A DNA stretch of 64,000 nucleotides from Fusibacter sp. 3D3. Its GTDB lineage: Bacteria; Bacillota; Clostridia; Peptostreptococcales; Acidaminobacteraceae. A model generated the notes under the pieces. That model did not search any database. It had not been told where the DNA came from and saw nothing but the letters and a program-made list of their open reading frames with translations. Each line of letters begins with the position of its first letter. Positions within the stretch are counted from its first letter, which is position 1. The translations under genes were made by a program, and so were the position numbers. The stretch is from NCBI RefSeq assembly GCF_001748365.1, contig NZ_BDHH01000005.1, positions 1,365 through 65,364 of the forward strand, written 5' to 3'. Shown piece after piece: positions 35,420-43,858 of the stretch.

Positions 35420-36556
35420 ATGGTAGATTATAGTAAATACAAAGTCCTTATCGTAGATGATGAAGTCGAAATATTGAAGGCGCTTAATAGAGGTCTAAGA
35501 ACAGAGCCCTATGAAAAGTTCTTTATAGATTCAGGGCAAAAAGCCATTGAGTTATTCGCAAAAGAAGAGATTGCTGTTGTGGTGACGGACATGAGAATGC
35601 CAGGGATGAACGGCCTTGAATTACTTCAATTTATCCATAAAATGAGCCCAGATACGGTGAAAATCGTATTGAGCGGTTACACACAGCTCCCGCAAATTTT
35701 GGTGACAATCAACAAGGTGGATATCTATAAATTTTTGACGAAACCCTGGGATCTGGATACAGAATTGAAGGTTTACATCAGAGAAGCCATAGAGCTTTAT
35801 CATGAAAGACACTCTAAAGAAACTAAAGAGCGCTCGCTTGAGAAAAAAAATGAACTCTACCAAAAATTACTTACAGAAGGCTATGAAAAAGTAGACTACT
35901 TTTTAAAACTTTATGAAGAAATGATTAAAACCATAAATTATCATCACCTGCTGACTTCTGAGGATGTGAGAAAGCTGTCCAAGGATTTAGACGCCTATAT
36001 TACCACTGAGGGGGTCACTGATAGCACTAAGCAATATGAAAAAGAACATTTGATTGCCATGCATTTGCAGCACATGAATACAAGAATGAATTTCCTCAAT
36101 AAAGTCTTTGATTATTCTAAGTTTTCACTACGTGCATTTGATCTGGATGATCTCGCAGAATTTTTCAATAAGAATTACCAGCTTGGTGAGATTATAGAAA
36201 TTCACAAAGAGAGTCGACGTGACTCATATTATGATAATTTCAAGCAGATCACAGGTGTCATTGGTGAGATCATAGAGAATATCAAGCATAGCGATTCCCA
36301 AATGGATCGTTTTGTTCTTAAAGCTGATCTGACAAATGGTAAGCACATTATGGTTTTCAAAATTATATGTGAAGAAACGCAGGGTCTCACTCATTTTGTG
36401 AATGAATTCGGAAAATTTGTGAGCATTGTTGTAAAATGCATCGGTGGCGTATCCGAAATGACACTTCGCAATGGCGCTTATCATATCTCCGTGATACTCC
36501 TTGTCAAAGAAAAGACAAATGATCTCTTCATGATTAAACCAGAGGTGTCTGAGTGA
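35420..36556 (+). CDS. response regulator with atypical C-terminal helical/ATPase-like domain
   Basis: A 378-aa protein. The receiver domain (1-125) has D13/D14, phosphoacceptor D57 (VTDMRMPGMNG), S85 and K108. The middle is helical (coiled coil to about 230). The last part contains GVIGEIIENIKHSDSQMD, which resembles the N box of histidine-kinase-type ATPases (ELIENAIKH). No G1, F or G2 boxes follow, so it may be a degenerate HATPase-like fold without ATP binding. There is no DNA-binding domain. GGAGG lies 9 bases before the ATG. Third gene of the signalling operon. Confidence 0.8.
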   Translation: MVDYSKYKVLIVDDEVEILKALNRGLRTEPYEKFFIDSGQKAIELFAKEEIAVVVTDMRMPGMNGLELLQFIHKMSPDTVKIVLSGYTQLPQILVTINKVDIYKFLTKPWDLDTELKVYIREAIELYHERHSKETKERSLEKKNELYQKLLTEGYEKVDYFLKLYEEMIKTINYHHLLTSEDVRKLSKDLDAYITTEGVTDSTKQYEKEHLIAMHLQHMNTRMNFLNKVFDYSKFSLRAFDLDDLAEFFNKNYQLGEIIEIHKESRRDSYYDNFKQITGVIGEIIENIKHSDSQMDRFVLKADLTNGKHIMVFKIICEETQGLTHFVNEFGKFVSIVVKCIGGVSEMTLRNGAYHISVILLVKEKTNDLFMIKPEVSE

Positions 36557-36572
36557 TTCAATGCACATAAAG

Positions 36573-36613
36573 AAAGCGATACACATAATTTTGAAGGTTA
36601 TGCGTATCGCTTT
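36573..36613. terminator. bidirectional terminator
   Basis: A 16-bp stem AAAGCGATACACATAA against TTATGCGTATCGCTTT with one mismatch, between the convergent response regulator (+) and the hypothetical gene on the minus strand. Confidence 0.85.
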
Positions 36614-36639
36614 ATAATGTTTATTTATTTTTAAAGTAT

Positions 36640-37284
36640 TTAAGTTTCTGTCTGCTCAGTGGTGTCTGTATCACCATTTGCCCAATCGTCGAAGCCTTTC
36701 ATTACAGCGTCATAAGTTTTTTGACTGATTTCTGGCAGTTTGCCACCGAAAAGTTCTTTAACTTCCTCATAACTGGCTTTAAAAGCATCTTTTAACATTT
36801 CGATTTTAGAAGGGTCACTGTTACTGATTGCTTTTGCAAAATCTAAGATGCGTTTAGAAGTTTCTTTAACACCCCAAAAACCGTCTTCGGAAATGTTTTC
36901 TTTTGCCTTAGCTTTGGTTTCGTCATCGACCTTAACTTGAACTTTTTCACCTTGATCCATTCTTGCCAAAATAACATCTGCATTTAAACCCTGTTTTTCG
37001 AGCATATCTCGAACCATGCTTTTAAAAGAATCGCTTTTTAAAGACATTTCATTTTTCATTTCTGCAATTTTTTTAGCATCGAATTTATAAGTCGCCTCAG
37101 CTTTAGGTGGGGGAGTGCCAATCTCTAGTGTATCTTCAATATAAAGAGATTGTTCCTTATAAACAGCTTGCTCTGTTTTGGATGAATTAATTTGAGCCTT
37201 AGAATCACCTGTTGATGATTTTGAAATAGAAGCACTCGTGCTTTCTATTTTTGAGTATTCGTAAGATTTAACCTGAATATCCAT
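36640..37284 (-). CDS. hypothetical protein
   Basis: A 214-aa soluble, Lys/Glu/Ser-rich protein with no signal peptide or membrane segment. The first 70 residues are Ser/Lys-rich and probably disordered. The C-terminal half ends in a compact motif, FGGKLPEISQKTYDAVMKGF followed by DDW, which I recall as recurring in uncharacterised bacterial proteins, and a Thr/Glu tail. A GGAGG site precedes the start on the minus strand. No function can be assigned. It is a single-gene unit. Confidence 0.75.
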   Translation of the reverse strand: MDIQVKSYEYSKIESTSASISKSSTGDSKAQINSSKTEQAVYKEQSLYIEDTLEIGTPPPKAEATYKFDAKKIAEMKNEMSLKSDSFKSMVRDMLEKQGLNADVILARMDQGEKVQVKVDDETKAKAKENISEDGFWGVKETSKRILDFAKAISNSDPSKIEMLKDAFKASYEEVKELFGGKLPEISQKTYDAVMKGFDDWANGDTDTTEQTET

Positions 37285-37467
37285 AATTATTCCTCCTTGA
37301 AATCATTGGCATCCTTGCAATAGATATATCGGCAATATATAGAAGAACTTTAGAAATTTTGTGCACTGATATTTTGATAATCGAATATATTCATGTTACA
37401 ATTGGATTAAATGATTGAGATGATTGAAAATTAGGAGAATTCCAGCACTGACTTAGGACGTGATGAG

Positions 37468-38691
37468 ATGATTGAAATTAACGGCAAATACAATAAAGCA
37501 CTGGTCTTTTGTGACGCAATAGAAGAAGATGCTAAAAGGCAAGTGAAAAGCGTCTGTGATTTGTTCATTTTTAAGGATCAAAAGATACGGATTATGCCAG
37601 ATTGTCATTCGGGTAAAGGGTGTGTCATAGGCTTTACAGCTCAAGTGCCCAACGAGATTGTACCAAGCCTCATCGGTGTGGATATCGGTTGTGGTATGAT
37701 GCTTGTTGCTTTAGGGCAAATGGAGATTGACTTTAAACTTTTAGATCAGTACATTAGGGCGCATATTCCAAGTGGATTTGAAATCAACGCACAATTATCA
37801 ACGACTTTTGAGGACGATTTTAAATTGGAAGTGGAACGACTTTCTAAATTAACCTGTTCGGATGCGCGTAAGCATTTGCTTTCACTAGGCACTTTGGGTG
37901 GCGGTAATCACTTTATTGAAATCAATGTCAATTCAGAAGGTGAGAAATATTTAGTGATCCATACAGGTAGCCGAAACTTTGGACACCAAGTAGCCTCCTT
38001 TTATCAAAAAAAGGCCATACATTATTGTGAGCATGTTAAAAAGAAACTTAAATCTGAAAAAGATCAGGCTCTAAAACGCATTCGAAAACAAAAGAACAAA
38101 GCATTAGAAAAGGCAATTCTTTTAGAATTCGAAAAGAAAATGGAACCGTATCATGTGTCTAATCAGTTGGCTTTTCTGGAAGGACATGATCGAGAGAATT
38201 ATCTTCAAGATATGAAATTTGCTCAAAAGTACGCTTCTTTAAATCGAAGCATAATCGCTCAAAAGATTTGTGAACATCTGAAGCAGCCTCTAGAAACATT
38301 AGTGCACTTTGAAACCGTGCATAACTATATTCATTTTGATGATTTTATGATTCGAAAGGGCGCGGTTAGCGCGCAGAAAGGTGAGCAATTGGTGATCCCT
38401 ATAAACATGAGAGACGGTTCTATAATTGCAATTGGGAAAGGCAATGCAGACTACAATTATTCCGCACCTCATGGTGCAGGACGGTTACTCAGCAGAAGGA
38501 TGGCTATTGAAAACTTATCGCTTACAGAGTTTAAAAATGAGATGCAGGGCATTTATAGTAGCAGCATTACAGAGAAAACATTGGATGAAAGTCCGATGGC
38601 TTATAAACCGCTGGATCTGATTTTAAAATATATTGAAGATACCGTTGATGTAGTAGAAATCATTAGACCGCTTTATAATTTTAAAGCGTAA
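37468..38691 (+). CDS. rtcB: RNA-splicing ligase RtcB family protein
   Basis: A 407-aa GTP- and manganese-dependent RNA ligase family protein that joins 2',3'-cyclic phosphate (or 3'-phosphate) ends to 5'-OH ends. Conserved pieces are present: GVDIGCGMML with the metal cysteine, GGGNHFIEI, IHTGSRNFGHQ, VHNYIHF, the RKGAVSAQKGE region, and SAPHGAGRLLSRR with the histidine that becomes guanylated. It is shorter than E. coli RtcB (408 versus about 408-480 in the family) and near the RtcB2-like group. Probable role is RNA repair. No archease gene or sigma-54 RtcR regulator is adjacent. Confidence 0.9.
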   Translation: MIEINGKYNKALVFCDAIEEDAKRQVKSVCDLFIFKDQKIRIMPDCHSGKGCVIGFTAQVPNEIVPSLIGVDIGCGMMLVALGQMEIDFKLLDQYIRAHIPSGFEINAQLSTTFEDDFKLEVERLSKLTCSDARKHLLSLGTLGGGNHFIEINVNSEGEKYLVIHTGSRNFGHQVASFYQKKAIHYCEHVKKKLKSEKDQALKRIRKQKNKALEKAILLEFEKKMEPYHVSNQLAFLEGHDRENYLQDMKFAQKYASLNRSIIAQKICEHLKQPLETLVHFETVHNYIHFDDFMIRKGAVSAQKGEQLVIPINMRDGSIIAIGKGNADYNYSAPHGAGRLLSRRMAIENLSLTEFKNEMQGIYSSSITEKTLDESPMAYKPLDLILKYIEDTVDVVEIIRPLYNFKA

Positions 38692-38707
38692 TTTCAGGAG
38701 AGCGCAT

Positions 38708-39370
38708 ATGATGTATCAAAAAAAACTTCTTTCAGAGAAAATAGTCGAAAATATAGTGGATTTAATCGTTAAAGGCTTATTTAAGCCAGGAGACAAGATG
38801 CCCAATGAGTTACAGTTATCAGAAGAACTCAATATATCAAGAGCGACGTTGAGGGAAGCGATCAAAACACTTGAGAGTCGCAATGTCCTTGAAGTAAAGA
38901 GGGGAATTGGGACTTATGTGGCACAAGTACCAGGACTTTCAAAGAATCCACTGGGTTCTGAATTTATAAATTTTTCAGCGAATCCTGCTATTTTATTTTC
39001 AACAATACAATTTCAAGCGTATCAAATGATGACACGACTCAAAACGGTTACGCCTCATGATCTTCAAATGATGATCAATCAGTATGGCGTTCAAAATATG
39101 GAAAAGGAGACTCTAGTCGCTTATTATGAGTCCATGCTAAAATGCTTAGAGGGTGCCGCCAAATTGTTACAAGATGAACTGAGCTATCGTTTGCTCATCA
39201 TAATGCAGCAACTCGTGGCAGAATATTTGAACCCCCTTGAGATTGAATTAAACGATGAAATCAGAACTTTCTATCTAGATTGGCAAAATGCTTTTAAAAA
39301 CAAAGCAATAGAACCGCTTAAAATGACATTTAATGAGATTGTGAAGTGGACTTTGGAGAAGGTGGTTTAA
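38708..39370 (+). CDS. GntR family transcriptional regulator (FadR type)
   Basis: A 220-aa regulator. The winged helix domain (1-75) has GLFKPGDKMPNELQLSEEL and SRATLREAIKTLESRNVLEV, ending with RGIGTYV, the classic GntR wing. The helical C-terminal part (about 95-215) is FCD-like but lacks the clear metal histidines of that domain. Its stop lies 2 bp before rarA and its start 16 bp after rtcB, so it is within an rtcB-gntR-rarA run. Ligand unknown. Confidence 0.88.
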   Translation: MMYQKKLLSEKIVENIVDLIVKGLFKPGDKMPNELQLSEELNISRATLREAIKTLESRNVLEVKRGIGTYVAQVPGLSKNPLGSEFINFSANPAILFSTIQFQAYQMMTRLKTVTPHDLQMMINQYGVQNMEKETLVAYYESMLKCLEGAAKLLQDELSYRLLIIMQQLVAEYLNPLEIELNDEIRTFYLDWQNAFKNKAIEPLKMTFNEIVKWTLEKVV

Positions 39371-39372
39371 GG

Positions 39373-40704
39373 ATGGATTTATTTGATTTAATGGCAAAGG
39401 CAAAACTTGAAAAACAAGCGCCGCTGGCAGAACGGATGAAACCTGAAACGCTGGATGCTTTTTTTGGGCAAGAGAAGATTATTGGTGAAGGGCGACTTCT
39501 TTCAAAGCTGATTCAATCGGATCGATTGAGTTCTATACTGCTTTATGGGCCCCCTGGGAGTGGTAAGACTTCGCTTGCAAAAATTATCGCAAAAAAGACG
39601 GAATCGGAATTTATCAGCTTAAATGCGGTAACTTCAGGGGTTAAGGACATCAGAGATACGGTGCAGATGGCCAAGGATAATTTATCCCTTTATGGCAAAC
39701 GGACAATTTTATTTATTGATGAAATTCATAGATTTAACAAAAGCCAGCAGGATGCACTTTTGCCTTTTGTGGAAGATGGTACGGTTATATTGATCGGTGC
39801 AACCACTGAAAATCCTTATTTTGAGGTGAACAGTGCTTTGATTTCCAGATCATCTGTTTTTAAACTTGAAAAATTGGACAGTGAGAGTATTTTGAATATC
39901 ATCAACAAGGCGCTTTCGGATATGGAAAACGGACTTGGGATGTATGACATCGCTATTTCGGATGAAACAAAGCAGTATATAGCAGAGATGGCGGCTGGAG
40001 ATGCGAGAAGGGCTTTGAATGTTTTGGAGCTTGCGGTATTTTCGCAAGATGATTTGCTCGGAAAAGTCAATATCACACCAGAAGTGATTGAAGAATGTCT
40101 TCAAATGAAATATATGGATTATGATAAAAATGGAGACAATCATTATGATATTGTCTCTGCCTTTATTAAGAGTATGCGAGGTTCTGATCCAGATGCGGCA
40201 CTTTACTATCTGGGCAAGATGATTTACGGGGGGGAGAATCCAAGATTTATTGCAAGGAGAATCGTGATCTGTGCAGCAGAAGATGTGGGAAACGCAGACC
40301 CGATGGCGCTTGTGGTGGCCAACAATGCAGCTCAAGCTGTGGACTTTATAGGCATGCCAGAGGGGCGTATTTTACTGGCTCAAGCTGCAACTTATGTGGC
40401 GACAGCCCCTAAATCAAACGCAGCATATCTTGGCATAGACGAAGTGCTTGAAGATATCGCCAATCACGATACAGGCAGAATACCTTATTATCTCAAAGAC
40501 GGAACCTCTTTAAAACTAGAGCGCAACTACAGTGGGGACTCGGCTTATCCAAAATATCAGTATCCACATGCATTTGAAGGTCATTATATCAAACAACAAT
40601 ATTTACCAGATGAGATCAAAGAAAAGCGTTATTATAGACCGACTGATTTGGGACATGAAGCGGTTATTAAGGCATACCTTGAGCGCACTAAGTTTTCAAA
40701 ATAA
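39373..40704 (+). CDS. rarA: replication-associated recombination ATPase RarA/MgsA
   Basis: A 443-aa AAA+ ATPase acting at stalled replication forks. N-terminal FFGQEKIIGEGRLL, Walker A YGPPGSGKTSLAK, Walker B LFIDEIHRFNKSQQD, sensor 1 ATTENPYFEVNSALISRS and the C-terminal MgsA domain (GGENPRFIARRIVICAAEDVG) are intact. The start at 39373 is chosen because the protein begins DLFDLMAKAKLEKQAPLAER, as in the family, and GAAGGTGG lies upstream; the longer reading overlaps the gntR gene. Confidence 0.95.
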   Translation: MDLFDLMAKAKLEKQAPLAERMKPETLDAFFGQEKIIGEGRLLSKLIQSDRLSSILLYGPPGSGKTSLAKIIAKKTESEFISLNAVTSGVKDIRDTVQMAKDNLSLYGKRTILFIDEIHRFNKSQQDALLPFVEDGTVILIGATTENPYFEVNSALISRSSVFKLEKLDSESILNIINKALSDMENGLGMYDIAISDETKQYIAEMAAGDARRALNVLELAVFSQDDLLGKVNITPEVIEECLQMKYMDYDKNGDNHYDIVSAFIKSMRGSDPDAALYYLGKMIYGGENPRFIARRIVICAAEDVGNADPMALVVANNAAQAVDFIGMPEGRILLAQAATYVATAPKSNAAYLGIDEVLEDIANHDTGRIPYYLKDGTSLKLERNYSGDSAYPKYQYPHAFEGHYIKQQYLPDEIKEKRYYRPTDLGHEAVIKAYLERTKFSK

Positions 40705-40730
40705 AACATTTTATGTATTAAAGCTCAAAA

Positions 40731-40761
40731 AAAGAGTTGTCGTTTTATGCGACAACTCTTT
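40731..40761. terminator. bidirectional terminator
   Basis: AAAGAGTTGTCG pairs with CGACAACTCTTT around a short loop, between convergent rarA (+) and the minus-strand Cys-rich gene. Confidence 0.85.
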
Positions 40762-40767
40762 GCACGA

Positions 40768-41199
40768 TTATTCATTAAAAGTTTCTTTTACTTTGTCATG
40801 GATGGCTTCTTGAGCACCTTTAACGGCGTCAACAGCTTTAGATGATATTTCTTCAGCCTTACTTTCTTCACAACAGCATTCATCATCACATTCATCATCC
40901 TCACCGCAACAACAGAGATGATCACAGCAGTCTCCAAATGGCAGCTTATCTTTTAATGAGAGAAATGAATGTTTTAAATCGCTAAAGCGCTCTTTTAAAA
41001 AATCGGTTTCTTCTGAAAATCTTTCTTTATACTCAATTTTAGCAAGCTTTGGCAAAACATATTTTTTAGCACAATAGCCTGCAACAGCGCCAACAGCAAA
41101 GCCCACTATAAGGCTGGCAGTTTGTTTTTGTTCTGATCTAGTAAGCAGATCTTCATAATATTGTCTTTCTTCTTCCATTTTTTTAGCAAATTTAAACAT
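40768..41199 (-). CDS. small membrane-associated Cys-rich protein (YtxH-like)
   Basis: A 143-aa protein. A charged N-terminal helix is followed by one hydrophobic segment (about 27-47, ASLIVGFAVGAVAGYCAKKY) and a helical middle. A striking cysteine- and acid-rich stretch (about 90-115, with CCDHLCCCGEDDECDDECCC) looks metal-binding, and the tail is amphipathic. The layout recalls YtxH-domain general stress proteins. The start at 41199 is preferred over 41214 because GGAGGT lies 8 bases before it on the minus strand. Function unknown. Confidence 0.75.
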   Translation of the reverse strand: MFKFAKKMEEERQYYEDLLTRSEQKQTASLIVGFAVGAVAGYCAKKYVLPKLAKIEYKERFSEETDFLKERFSDLKHSFLSLKDKLPFGDCCDHLCCCGEDDECDDECCCEESKAEEISSKAVDAVKGAQEAIHDKVKETFNE

Positions 41200-41281
41200 A
41201 ATATTTACCTCCATTTTTCTACTGTTACCCTAATTATACGCAATCACCACAAAAATGTCTCATGATTTCTGTTAAATATAT

Positions 41282-41287
41282 TATAAT
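41282..41287 (+). promoter_or_regulatory. possible -10 box upstream of the repeat/cassette tract
   Basis: A TATAAT hexamer about 370 bp before the first cassette. No convincing -35 box is seen. If used, it would transcribe through the repeat tract into the promoterless cassette genes. Confidence 0.25.
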
Positions 41288-41303
41288 GTTAATATAACCC
41301 TTG

Positions 41304-41347
41304 GGAATATGTTCTCCCACTTTTTAAAAAGTGGGAGAACATATTCC
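41304..41347. repeat. perfect 44-bp palindrome
   Basis: GGAATATGTTCTCCCACTTT and its exact reverse complement meet at 41325/41326 with a T5A5 centre. It stands at the left edge of the repeat tract. It could be a transcription stop, a replication or recombination structure, or the end of a small mobile repeat. Confidence 0.8.
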
Positions 41348-41349
41348 TA

Positions 41350-41378
41350 ATTCAGCGGGAGTGAAACTCCCGCTGAAT
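41350..41378. repeat. second hairpin of the repeat tract
   Basis: ATTCAGCGGGAG-TGAAA-CTCCCGCTGAAT, a perfect 12-bp stem with a 5-nt loop, immediately after the 44-bp palindrome and 2 bp before the tandem array. Confidence 0.8.
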
Positions 41379-41380
41379 GC

Positions 41381-41654
41381 AATCCGCAAGGATTGCGCAA
41401 GGGTTACGAAGGTAGCGCAGCGGACTGAGTATTGGGAGATACCGACAATCCGCAAGGATTGCGCAAGGGTTACGAAGGTAGCGCAGCGGACTGAGTATTG
41501 GGAGATACCGACAATCCGCAAGGATTGCGCAAGGGTTACGAAGGTAGCGCAGCGGACTGAGTATTGGGAGATACCGACAATCCGCAAGGATTGCGCAAGG
41601 GTTACGAAGGTAGCGCAGCGGACTGAGTATTGGGAGATACCGACAATCCGCAAG
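41381..41654 (+). repeat. 66-bp tandem repeat array, four full units plus split fifth
   Basis: Four identical 66-bp units start at 41381, 41447, 41513 and 41579; the first 10 bases of a fifth are at 41645-41654. Each unit begins with CAATCC-GCAA-GGATTG, a hairpin with a GNRA-type tetraloop, and also contains GCGGA...TCCGC pairing. As 66 is a multiple of 3, open frames on both strands run through the array, but they have no ribosome binding site or family resemblance and are not genes. Units are contiguous without spacers, so this is not CRISPR. Confidence 0.9.
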
Positions 41655-43827
41655 TTAGCTGAAAGAACTAGAAGGGGGACTATGAAATGAACACTCAAAG
41701 AAATCAAACAAAACTTTTATCTTCATTAGCAGTATTTCGAGAATTATATAACTCAAAGAAAGATTACTATCAAATAATTGAGACATTCATCAATTATATA
41801 ATACATGATAAACGTCTACATAATTTCAAATTGATAGAAATTTCAAATTTGTTAAATGAAACATTTGAATTTGAAATACCAGTTGCAATTGTTAATTCAA
41901 CAATTTCTAAAATGAGTAGTATCCAAAGAATAGATGGAAAATGCTATGTTCAAAATGTGGATGTTAATTTGACAAGTGAGGTAGATGTACAATTTCAGGA
42001 AAGCCAAATTGAGACAAATACAATCATTGATGCATTAATAAAGTTTGTAGAAGAGCAAAAAAATATTAAAATAACTGCGAAGAGGAAGCACAATTTACAA
42101 GCTTCATTTTGTTCATTTCTACTTAATGAGGTTAATGATAACGAATATAACGAATATGTTTCAGCATTTATAATCAGCAATTCTACAAAACTTGATTTTT
42201 CGAGTAATTTGGAAAAAATAAAAGAAGGAGTAATTTTATATAGCGGATTGAAACATGAGAGTGATTATTTTGATGCAAACTGTTGGAAAAATGAGCTTGT
42301 GATTTTTTGTGATGTTGAAATATTGTTTCATTTAGCTGGTTATAATGGTGAATTATATAAAATATTTTTAGAAGATTTTCTAAAATTAGTTTCTGAAATA
42401 AATGAAAAGGTTGGCGGAACCGCAATAAAATTGAAATATTTTGAAGAAGTAAAAAGAGAAATAGATGGATTTTTTACAAAAGCTAAATATCTACTTGATG
42501 GAGATGAGCAGATTGACCCGTCAAATGTTGCCATGAATTCAATTTTAAATGGGTGTGGTATGCCAAGCGATATTCTTGAAAAGAAAACGGATTTTTTTAT
42601 TACTCTAGAAAAACACAATATTTATGAAGCTGAATATCAAGATTTTTATTGTGAAGAAAATCAAAAATTCAATTTAATTAGTGAGGAATTAATAAGGGAA
42701 TTATCAACTGATTTTAATGATATTGACAATACGTTAAAAATATTAAATTATATAGCAATATTAAGAAAAAGAAATGGATCGATCAATTTAAGAGAATGTG
42801 AATATATTTTTTTAACTGGGACAACAGAAACTCTTAAAATTGCAAAAGATAGAAGAGTTAAAAGTAAAGAAATATATAAATATGCAATTAATTTATTCAG
42901 AATAACCGAGGAGTTATGGTATGTATTGAATAAAGGTTTCGGAAATTTGAACTATCCAAAATCTTTTAATGTTATTTCAAAATCACAGACTATCTTATCA
43001 ACAATTATAAGATGTAAAGTCTCAGATAAGTTTTTTGAGTTAAAGAAAGAAGCAAATTCCGGAAAATTAAGTGAAGAACTTGCAATTGCAAGACTTATTC
43101 ATCTGAAATCCTATGTTATGAAACCAGAAGAGATCACCAAATCAAGAATTAATGATGCGCTGTCTCTAATTACAGAAGATTCAATTAATAAATTTATTGA
43201 GGAAGAGGAAGTTAAACGAAATCGTATTGAAATTTTAAATAAAGAAATAGCGAATATGAAATCAGAAATAAATGAAAAAAGTGATGTAATACAAAAAAGT
43301 ACTGCCATTCTAAAGAAGCTCCTAAATGAGAAAAAAACAGCTTTAGGCATTGATAAAACTAAACTACGGGATATAAAAAATCGAGTTATAATTTACAAGA
43401 AGATTATTAAAATATTAACGATATTTGTTTTGTTTTTTTACTACTTTATAGGGTTTAAAAATCAAATATTGAATGATTCAGGAACTTATAGTTGGAAGTT
43501 TTACTTGTTTTTAGGTCTTACACCAATTATTGTTACTTCTCATAATATTCTGTTTAGAAAAGAGTTTAATCCAATTAAATTCTTTAATCAATTTGATGAT
43601 TTCTTAGAGAAAAGGGTACTAAAAATTCACTCAAAATTAGTAAATAAAATTAGTGTTTTAGAGAAAGAAATTTGTGAAATTGAAACTGATCTTATCAACT
43701 CTAGTTCCAACAGCTAACACGCCTATTACCTAAATCACTCTTATGTCACAGCCCTTGTGTGGCAAGTGCTGTGACACTTTTTCCGCTAAGGTGTTAAAAG
43801 AGAGTGACTTCGGTAATCGCGGAAACG
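41655..43827 (+). mobile_element. integron-type gene cassette 1
   Basis: A 2173-bp cassette that begins with TTAGCT directly after a G (core GTTAGCT) and ends with an attC-like site. That site's left 7-mer, AGCTAAC (43712-43718), is the exact reverse complement of GTTAGCT, as required for the two halves of a cassette recombination site joined in the circular form. The single gene starts 32 bp after the left boundary with no room for a promoter and ends inside the attC, as typical cassettes do. No integron integrase is in the window. Confidence 0.75.
41687..43717 (+). CDS. cassette 1 protein: wHTH-like, PIN-like, coiled-coil membrane protein
   Basis: A 676-aa protein of no family I recognise. 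Residues 1-95 look like a winged helix (SLAVFRELYNSKKDYYQIIE and onward). Residues 200-390 resemble a PIN nuclease: strand VIFCDVEILFHLAGY with D209, acidic KYFEEVKREID (E253, E254, E258), and EYIFLTGTTETL near 372-383, which lacks the usual third Asp. A coiled coil spans about 490-555. Two membrane helices (about 567-587 and 599-617) and a short coiled tail follow. It is very AT-rich compared with neighbours. AAGGGGG lies 8 bases before the ATG; the stop TAA is within the attC core. A defence function is inferred only. Confidence 0.7.
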   Translation: MNTQRNQTKLLSSLAVFRELYNSKKDYYQIIETFINYIIHDKRLHNFKLIEISNLLNETFEFEIPVAIVNSTISKMSSIQRIDGKCYVQNVDVNLTSEVDVQFQESQIETNTIIDALIKFVEEQKNIKITAKRKHNLQASFCSFLLNEVNDNEYNEYVSAFIISNSTKLDFSSNLEKIKEGVILYSGLKHESDYFDANCWKNELVIFCDVEILFHLAGYNGELYKIFLEDFLKLVSEINEKVGGTAIKLKYFEEVKREIDGFFTKAKYLLDGDEQIDPSNVAMNSILNGCGMPSDILEKKTDFFITLEKHNIYEAEYQDFYCEENQKFNLISEELIRELSTDFNDIDNTLKILNYIAILRKRNGSINLRECEYIFLTGTTETLKIAKDRRVKSKEIYKYAINLFRITEELWYVLNKGFGNLNYPKSFNVISKSQTILSTIIRCKVSDKFFELKKEANSGKLSEELAIARLIHLKSYVMKPEEITKSRINDALSLITEDSINKFIEEEEVKRNRIEILNKEIANMKSEINEKSDVIQKSTAILKKLLNEKKTALGIDKTKLRDIKNRVIIYKKIIKILTIFVLFFYYFIGFKNQILNDSGTYSWKFYLFLGLTPIIVTSHNILFRKEFNPIKFFNQFDDFLEKRVLKIHSKLVNKISVLEKEICEIETDLINSSSNS

Positions 43828-43833
43828 TTAGAC
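43712..43833 (+). other. attC-like recombination site 1
   Basis: An imperfect inverted repeat of about 120 bp. Outer boxes AGCTAAC (R'') and GTTAGAC (R', 43827-43833) flank unpaired spacers, inner boxes ATTACC/GGTAAT, and a long stem with TCACTCT/AGAGTGA and TGTCACAGC/GCTGTGACA. R'-box cleavage would fall between G43827 and T43828. The 3' arm CTTCGGTAATCGCGGAAACG is shared with site 2 (one base different). Lacking a T run, it is not a terminator. Confidence 0.75.
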
Positions 43834-43858
43834 AACATTAATTTATTAGGGGGGCATT

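Noticed and set aside
41381-41654. CRISPR array
   Set aside because: The 66-bp units are directly contiguous with no variable spacers and no cas genes are present.
41324-41707. Open frames on both strands through the tandem repeat (119 and 127 codons)
   Set aside because: They arise because the 66-bp unit is a multiple of three. The translations are repeats without any family resemblance, with no ribosome binding site.
43712-43833. Intrinsic terminators after the cassette genes
   Set aside because: The inverted repeats are 115-120 bp long, lack T runs, and their outer boxes match the cassette starts exactly, which terminators would not require.
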